Shown: positions 15,098 through 18,802 of the stretch, piece after piece
How the letters are laid out: each line of letters starts with the position of its first letter
How positions within the stretch are numbered: position 1 is the first letter of the stretch
Notes under the pieces: generated by a model
What the model saw: the letters and a program-made list of their open reading frames with translations, nothing else
What the model was told of the DNA's origin: nothing
Databases searched by the model: none
Assembly (NCBI GenBank): GCA_023430465.1
Contig: JAEZAM010000110.1
Span: 1 to 18,802 of the forward strand
Direction: 5' to 3'
From: Bacteroidota bacterium
GTDB lineage: Bacteria > Bacteroidota > Bacteroidia > Chitinophagales > Chitinophagaceae
DNA length: 18,802 nucleotides
Position numbers and translations under genes: made by a program

Positions 15098-15190
15098 GGA
15101 ATAAGTAAAAAGTAAAAATTAAAATGAAAAATCAGGTGCCGGAGGAAGGTACCGGGTGAACCTCTTTTTTCATTTTTCAATTTTAATTCC
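15098..15190. repeat. AT-rich inverted element, possible MITE-like repeat
   Basis: A 93-bp block starts GGAAT and ends ATTCC. The left arm carries AAAAATTAAAATGAAAAAT and the right arm TTTTTTCATTTTTCAATTTT, which are imperfect reverse complements. The core is GC-rich (GGTGCCGG and GGTACCGG as near repeats). It lies between the divergent acyltransferase and rpsA genes, upstream of the rpsA promoter. It shares the AT-rich words of 9231-9294 and 18650-18674. Confidence 0.55.
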
Positions 15191-15229
15191 AACTGTTTAG
15201 TTTTCAGCCACTTAAAACTTTCCTTTTGG

Positions 15230-15260
15230 TTGTCTGCTTTATTTATTTGCCGTATCTTTG
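15230..15260 (+). promoter_or_regulatory. Bacteroidetes-type promoter of rpsA
   Basis: TTG (15230-15232), a 20-bp spacer and TATCTTTG (15253-15260) fit the Bacteroidetes primary promoter. Transcription should start near 15266, giving a leader of about 30 bases before ATG 15295. The leader can form a weak 5-bp hairpin (CCCGA 15265-15269 with TCGGG 15282-15286). Confidence 0.7.
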
Positions 15261-15294
15261 CTGCCCCGATTCAAAAAACCTTCGGGATTTTATC

Positions 15295-17211
15295 ATGTTT
15301 CAAAATTTGATTCACAAACAACTAAACGCTGATGCACAGGAATCTGCTGCTGATACAACCGAACAGGTTGCACCAGAGGCAGCGACAGCGACACCAAAGT
15401 ACCCTGCGCCAACGCCTCATGACGATTTCGACTGGAGCGTTGATAAACGTAATGTTACTTCTTACTCTAAAGAAGAGAAAGAAAAGTATGATGATGTGTA
15501 TGACAATACCTTCATCCAATTGAATGACGGTGAATTGATCCAGGGTACTGTTGTTGGTCTTACCAAGACTGACGTGGTACTTAACATCGGTTTCAAATCC
15601 GATGGTCTGATCTCTCTCAATGAGTTCCGTGATCTTCAGAACCTGAAAGTAGGGGATGAAGTGGAAGTGATGATTGTAGAGAAAGAAGACAGGGATGGTC
15701 ACCTGAATCTCAGCCGCAAACAGGCACGTATCACACGTGCGTGGGAAAGAATCGTGGAAGTACACAAAACTGGCGAAGTTATCACCGGTACTGTTACCTC
15801 TAAAACGAAGGGCGGTCTCATCGTGGATGTATTCGGAATGGAAACCTTCCTTCCCGGATCGCAGATCGATGTTAAACCTGTTACCGACTACGATCAGTTT
15901 GTTGGTAAGACAATGGAGTTTAAAGTCGTTAAGATCAACGAAGCAATTAAGAACGCGGTTGTATCTCACAAGGCACTTATCGAAAGCGATATCGAAGCAC
16001 AACGTGCAGAGATCATGAGCAAGCTCGAGAAGGGCCAGGTACTGGAAGGTACTGTGAAGAACATCACCGACTTCGGTGCATTCATGGATCTTGGTGGCCT
16101 CGATGGTCTGCTCTATATCACCGATATTTCATGGGGACGTATCTCTCATCCGGGAGAAGTTCTCAAGATGGATCAGAAGATCAATGTGGTGGTACTCGAT
16201 TTCGACGACGAGAAGAAACGTATCAGCCTTGGTCTGAAACAACTTACTCCGCACCCATGGGATGTACTCGCTGAGAACATCACAGAAGGTAATGTAGTAA
16301 AAGGCCGTGTGGTGAATATCGAAGATTACGGTGCGTTCCTGGAAATCATGCCAGGCGTTGAAGGACTGGTTCACGTAAGTGAGATCACCTGGGCGAATAC
16401 ACCGATCAATGCCAAGGAGTTCTTCAAGCTCGGCGACGAGCATGAAGCGAAGATCGTTACACTTGATAAGGCGAGCCGGAAGATGAGCCTTTCTATCAAG
16501 CAACTTTCTCCTGATCCCTGGAATGATATCGAAACCAAGTTTGCTGAAGGAAGCCGTCATACCGGCCTGGTTAAAAATATCACCAACTATGGTGTGTTTG
16601 TAGAACTGGCTCCTGGTATCGGTGGAATGATCCACATCAGTGACCTGAGCTGGCTGAAGCGTTTCAATCACCCAAGCGAATACACAAAGGTTGGTGCCAA
16701 TATCGACGTTGTGATCATGGGTATCGATAAAGAAAATCGCAAGCTGCAACTTGGACATAAACAACTTGAAGAAGATCCCTGGAATACGCTGCAGGATACA
16801 TTTGCTATCGGCAGCGTCCATGAAGGAGCTGTAACCCGTCGTGATGATAAAGGCGCGGTAGTTCAGTTGTCTTATGGCCTCGAAGGCTTTGCTCCTAACC
16901 GTCACCTGACCAAGGAGGATGGAAAGAGCATTGGTGCTGATGAAACTGCACAGTTCGTGGTGATCGAGTTTGATCGCAACGAAAAGCGTATCGTACTTTC
17001 TCACAGCCGTATCTGGGAACAAGGCCAGATAGAAGAAAAAGAAGCTGCGAAGAAAGAAGCCAAAGTGGAAGCAGATAAGACCAAGAAAGCTGTTAAGAGC
17101 ATCCAGGGTAAAGTTGAAAAAGCAACCCTTGGAGACCTCGGCGTTCTGGCTGATCTGAAGAAGAAGCTGGAAGGCGGCGAAGCAGCGGCTGATGATGCAA
17201 AGGGTGAATAA
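15295..17211 (+). CDS. rpsA: 30S ribosomal protein S1
   Basis: A 638-residue RNA-binding ribosomal protein that helps load mRNA on the 30S subunit. Six S1 domains are visible at about 80-142, 160-225, 246-315, 332-402, 419-488 and 505-572; the third to fifth have the clearest signatures (VKNITDFGAFMDLGG, VVNIEDYGAFLEIMPGVEGL, VKNITNYGVFVELAPGIGGM). The N-terminal 60 residues are acidic and Ala/Pro-rich, and a Lys/Glu-rich tail of about 65 residues follows the last domain; both extensions are usual in Bacteroidota S1. The start at ATG 15295 (MFQNLIHKQL) is chosen because the promoter lies in the upstream part of the open frame. A strong terminator follows 20 bases after the stop, so it is probably monocistronic. 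Confidence 0.97.
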   Translation: MFQNLIHKQLNADAQESAADTTEQVAPEAATATPKYPAPTPHDDFDWSVDKRNVTSYSKEEKEKYDDVYDNTFIQLNDGELIQGTVVGLTKTDVVLNIGFKSDGLISLNEFRDLQNLKVGDEVEVMIVEKEDRDGHLNLSRKQARITRAWERIVEVHKTGEVITGTVTSKTKGGLIVDVFGMETFLPGSQIDVKPVTDYDQFVGKTMEFKVVKINEAIKNAVVSHKALIESDIEAQRAEIMSKLEKGQVLEGTVKNITDFGAFMDLGGLDGLLYITDISWGRISHPGEVLKMDQKINVVVLDFDDEKKRISLGLKQLTPHPWDVLAENITEGNVVKGRVVNIEDYGAFLEIMPGVEGLVHVSEITWANTPINAKEFFKLGDEHEAKIVTLDKASRKMSLSIKQLSPDPWNDIETKFAEGSRHTGLVKNITNYGVFVELAPGIGGMIHISDLSWLKRFNHPSEYTKVGANIDVVIMGIDKENRKLQLGHKQLEEDPWNTLQDTFAIGSVHEGAVTRRDDKGAVVQLSYGLEGFAPNRHLTKEDGKSIGADETAQFVVIEFDRNEKRIVLSHSRIWEQGQIEEKEAAKKEAKVEADKTKKAVKSIQGKVEKATLGDLGVLADLKKKLEGGEAAADDAKGE

Positions 17212-17231
17212 TTAAATCGCTCAAAATAACG

Positions 17232-17264
17232 AAGCCTCTCTGTGCAAACAGGGGGGCTTTTTTT
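17232..17264 (+). terminator. Intrinsic terminator of rpsA
   Basis: AAGCCTCTCTG, loop TGCAAA, CAGGGGGGCTT forms an 11-bp stem with two G-U pairs and is followed by a run of seven T (17258-17264, partly in the stem). It begins 20 bases after the rpsA stop. Confidence 0.9.
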
Positions 17265-17281
17265 GTAGGAGCCGGTTTAAA

Positions 17282-17393
17282 TTTCACGCGAGGACCCAAA
17301 GTTGAATAAGCAAGGACTTGGGTGAGTAACGCGGGCCTTTGCGTCTTTTCTCACGCCACCGGTTATCGAAAGCCTTTGCGTTTTTGCGCGAAA
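17282..17393. repeat. CTTTGCG-type inverted-repeat element
   Basis: The left end TTTCACGCGAGGACCCAAAG (17282-17301) and the reverse complement of the right end (17374-17393, CTTTGCGTTTTTGCGCGAAA) agree at 15 of 20 positions. A third related copy, CCTTTGCGTCTTTTCTCACG, begins at 17336 in the same direction as the right end. An inner dyad ACCCAAAGT / ACTTGGGT is also present. The block fills the gap between the rpsA terminator and the phosphodiesterase gene. Confidence 0.5.
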
Positions 17394-17414
17394 GTTTTTA
17401 ATTAATTTCATTCT

Positions 17415-18644
17415 ATGCCACGTCAAATTTTTATGCTCACTGTAATGTTATTTGTCTTGTCAATTGTGTCCGCGCAAACAAAGCGAAAGGCGGTCTTTGT
17501 CATCGTGGATGGCATACCTGCCGATGTTGTCGAAAAAATAAGCACACCGGCGTTGGATAGCATTGCTGCGGTGGGAGGATATGCCAGAGCTTATGTCGGC
17601 GGCGAGCGCGATGGTTATTCGCAAACCCCTACTATCTCCGCAGTGGGGTACAACAGTTTGCTGACGGGAACCTGGGCGAACAAACACAATGTATGGGACA
17701 ACAGCATCGATTCACCAAATTATTCCTACCCGACAATCTTTCGTTTGTTCAAGGAACAATTTCCGGATAAGAAGACCGCGGTGTTTTCAAGCTGGCTTGA
17801 CAATCGTACCAAACTTGTGGGGGAAGGAGTCCTGGCGACAGGAAACCTGAAGATCGATTATCATTATGATGGACTGGAACTGGATACAGTAAAATTTCCC
17901 CATGATAATGCCCGCGACTTCATGCTGCGGATCGATGAATCGGTAATTGATACCGCCAGTGCGATGATACGCACTCAGGCTCCTGACCTGTCATGGGTTT
18001 ACCTGGAATACACGGATGATATGGGGCATGCGCATGGAGACAGTGAGCCATTCTACCGGGCGGTGCGATTAATGGATAGGCAGATATCCCGGCTGTGGGC
18101 GGCGATTCGCTTCCGGCAAAAAAATTATAAAGAAGACTGGGTGATCTACATCACCACGGATCATGGCCGAACGGCAGGTGATGGCAAGGGACATGGTGGC
18201 CAGTCGGATCGGGAGAGGACAACCTGGATCGTAACCAATGATGATGGATTAAATTCTTATTTCAAAAGCGGCAAGGCTGCGATCGTAGATATCATGCCCT
18301 CCCTTGCGGAACATTTGGGTGTTAAGCTTGCCATGCCCGTCGCTTATGAGGTTGATGGAGTACGATTAAACGGGCGGCTGTCGGCCTCAGGTTTGAAAGC
18401 GGTGTTGACGGAAGGAAAATTGGATATTAACTGGGAATATGTTGACGGCGGGGGAGAAGCGGTTGTATATATTACAACAACCAATCACGCGGGCAAGGGT
18501 AAAGTGGATGAATATATTGAAGTTGGCCGTGCGTTGGCGGAGTCAGGTAAAATCCGGGTTGATGTGTCAGCAAAGGAATCTGATTTTTATAAAGTGGTGG
18601 TGGTGTTTCGATATAATGTCTTGAATCGCTGGGTTGTGGAGTGA
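17415..18644 (+). CDS. Secreted alkaline-phosphatase-superfamily phosphodiesterase (NPP type)
   Basis: A 409-residue protein exported by a signal peptide (FMLTVMLFVLSIVSAQ, cut near residue 20) to the periplasm or beyond. It has the two-metal site of the alkaline phosphatase/nucleotide pyrophosphatase superfamily: D32 (VIVDGIPA), the nucleophile segment SQTPTISAVGYNSLLTG (Ser75 or Thr73), D201/D202 and H205 (YTDDMGHAHG), D249-H250 (TTDHGRTAGDG) and H260 (KGHGG). It should hydrolyse a phosphomono- or phosphodiester; the family includes nucleotide pyrophosphatases and related phosphodiesterases, and the real substrate cannot be told. Residues from about 335 form a small extra beta-rich domain. 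No clear promoter box is seen; the gene follows a repeat element and stands alone. Confidence 0.88.
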   Translation: MPRQIFMLTVMLFVLSIVSAQTKRKAVFVIVDGIPADVVEKISTPALDSIAAVGGYARAYVGGERDGYSQTPTISAVGYNSLLTGTWANKHNVWDNSIDSPNYSYPTIFRLFKEQFPDKKTAVFSSWLDNRTKLVGEGVLATGNLKIDYHYDGLELDTVKFPHDNARDFMLRIDESVIDTASAMIRTQAPDLSWVYLEYTDDMGHAHGDSEPFYRAVRLMDRQISRLWAAIRFRQKNYKEDWVIYITTDHGRTAGDGKGHGGQSDRERTTWIVTNDDGLNSYFKSGKAAIVDIMPSLAEHLGVKLAMPVAYEVDGVRLNGRLSASGLKAVLTEGKLDINWEYVDGGGEAVVYITTTNHAGKGKVDEYIEVGRALAESGKIRVDVSAKESDFYKVVVVFRYNVLNRWVVE

Positions 18645-18649
18645 AGTAG

Positions 18650-18674
18650 AAATTAAAAATTCAAAATTAAAAAC
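18650..18674. repeat. AT-rich repeat, copy 3
   Basis: AAATTAAAAATTCAAAATTA directly follows the stop of the phosphodiesterase gene (five bases after it) and matches the AT-rich words at 9231-9294 and 15098-15190. Confidence 0.6.
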
Positions 18675-18699
18675 GCTCCTCAAATCCCGCATCCTCCCT

Positions 18700-18802
18700 C
18701 CGCTTCGCTCCTGCAGACAGGCCAGTACCCAGCACCCAGAACTCAGAACCCAGTACCCAGTAGCCAGCACCCTACCGCCGCTTCGCTCCGGCAGGCAGGC
18801 CA
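18700..18802. repeat. Composite repeat: GCTTCGCTCC boxes flanking CCCAGTA units
   Basis: Two 25-bp boxes beginning CCGCTTCGCTCC and ending CAGGCCA (18700-18724 and 18778-18802) differ at only two positions. Between them lies copy 3 of the CCAGCA/CCCAGTA family (18722-18772). The period is 78 bp, and the second box is cut by the end of the window, so the array may continue. Confidence 0.8.

Noticed and set aside
15265..15286. Autoregulatory leader hairpin for ribosomal protein S1
   Set aside because: Only a 5-bp stem with a 12-base loop in a roughly 30-base leader; too weak to list as a regulatory element.
15322..16002. Open frame of 226 codons on the minus strand across rpsA
   Set aside because: It is antisense to a certain S1 gene, has no recognisable domain or start signal, and its Phe/His/Ile-rich composition is that of a shadow frame.
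16129..17022. Open frame of 297 codons on the minus strand across rpsA
   Set aside because: Same reason: antisense to S1 domains 3-6; length is explained by the regular codon use of rpsA.
18567..18770. Open frame on the minus strand coding GYWVLSSGCWVL
   Set aside because: Same repeat family read in translation, running into antisense of the phosphodiesterase gene.
18700..18802. CRISPR-like pair of 25-bp repeats
   Set aside because: The sequence between the two boxes is itself the CCCAGTA repeat, not a unique spacer, and only two boxes are seen.

Overview
The window looks like chromosomal DNA of a member of the Bacteroidota, most likely family Chitinophagaceae. The reasons are a SusC/SusD pair with a SusC that carries an N-terminal STN domain, an ECF sigma/FecR pair with a C-terminal DUF4974-type domain, promoters of the Bacteroidetes form (TTTG, about 19 bp, TAnnTTTG), a six-S1-domain ribosomal protein S1, and intergenic repeats of the kinds common in this family. 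The family-level placement is inference.

Left half (about 37-9155, all minus strand): a polysaccharide utilization locus. In transcription order it encodes an ECF sigma factor, a FecR-type anti-sigma factor, a SusC-like TonB-dependent transporter, a SusD-like lipoprotein, a PKD-like lipoprotein (probable surface glycan-binding protein), and a Calx-beta/GH16 endo-glucanase lipoprotein. The GH16 active site has the ExDxxE form of laminarinases and the order SusC-SusD-PKD-GH16 matches known laminarin loci, so a beta-1,3-glucan is the likely substrate. The STN domain on SusC plus the sigma/FecR pair predicts that transport across the outer membrane signals to the sigma factor. The locus carries several RNA-level signals: an intrinsic terminator between the PKD lipoprotein and GH16 genes, a plus-strand-oriented terminator and further hairpins in the susC leader, and a dyad between sigma and fecR.

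Right half (about 9231-18802): a mosaic of housekeeping genes. They are proline dehydrogenase (minus), divergent from an acyl-CoA thioesterase and an OB-fold-like protein of unknown role (plus); methionine aminopeptidase and a flavoprotein of the HI0933/YhiN type (plus); a PlsC-type acyltransferase (minus, convergent, 2 bp apart); then ribosomal protein S1 and a secreted alkaline-phosphatase-superfamily phosphodiesterase (plus). Several promoters lie very close to the start codons, implying very short 5' UTRs.

Three families of interspersed intergenic repeat are present: CCAGCA/CCCAGTA runs (1-36, 11906-11986, 18722-18772), AT-rich AATTAAAAATGAAAAA runs (9231-9294, 15098-15190, 18650-18674) and a CTTTGCG-type inverted element (17282-17393). 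They often touch stop codons, and one supplies the last codons of the proline dehydrogenase gene. No tRNA, rRNA, CRISPR array, transposase or phage gene was seen. No gene-free stretch reaches 300 bases. I did not find a convincing wholly new system; the most unusual candidates are the regulatory RNA structures inside the PUL and the stacked repeat elements.
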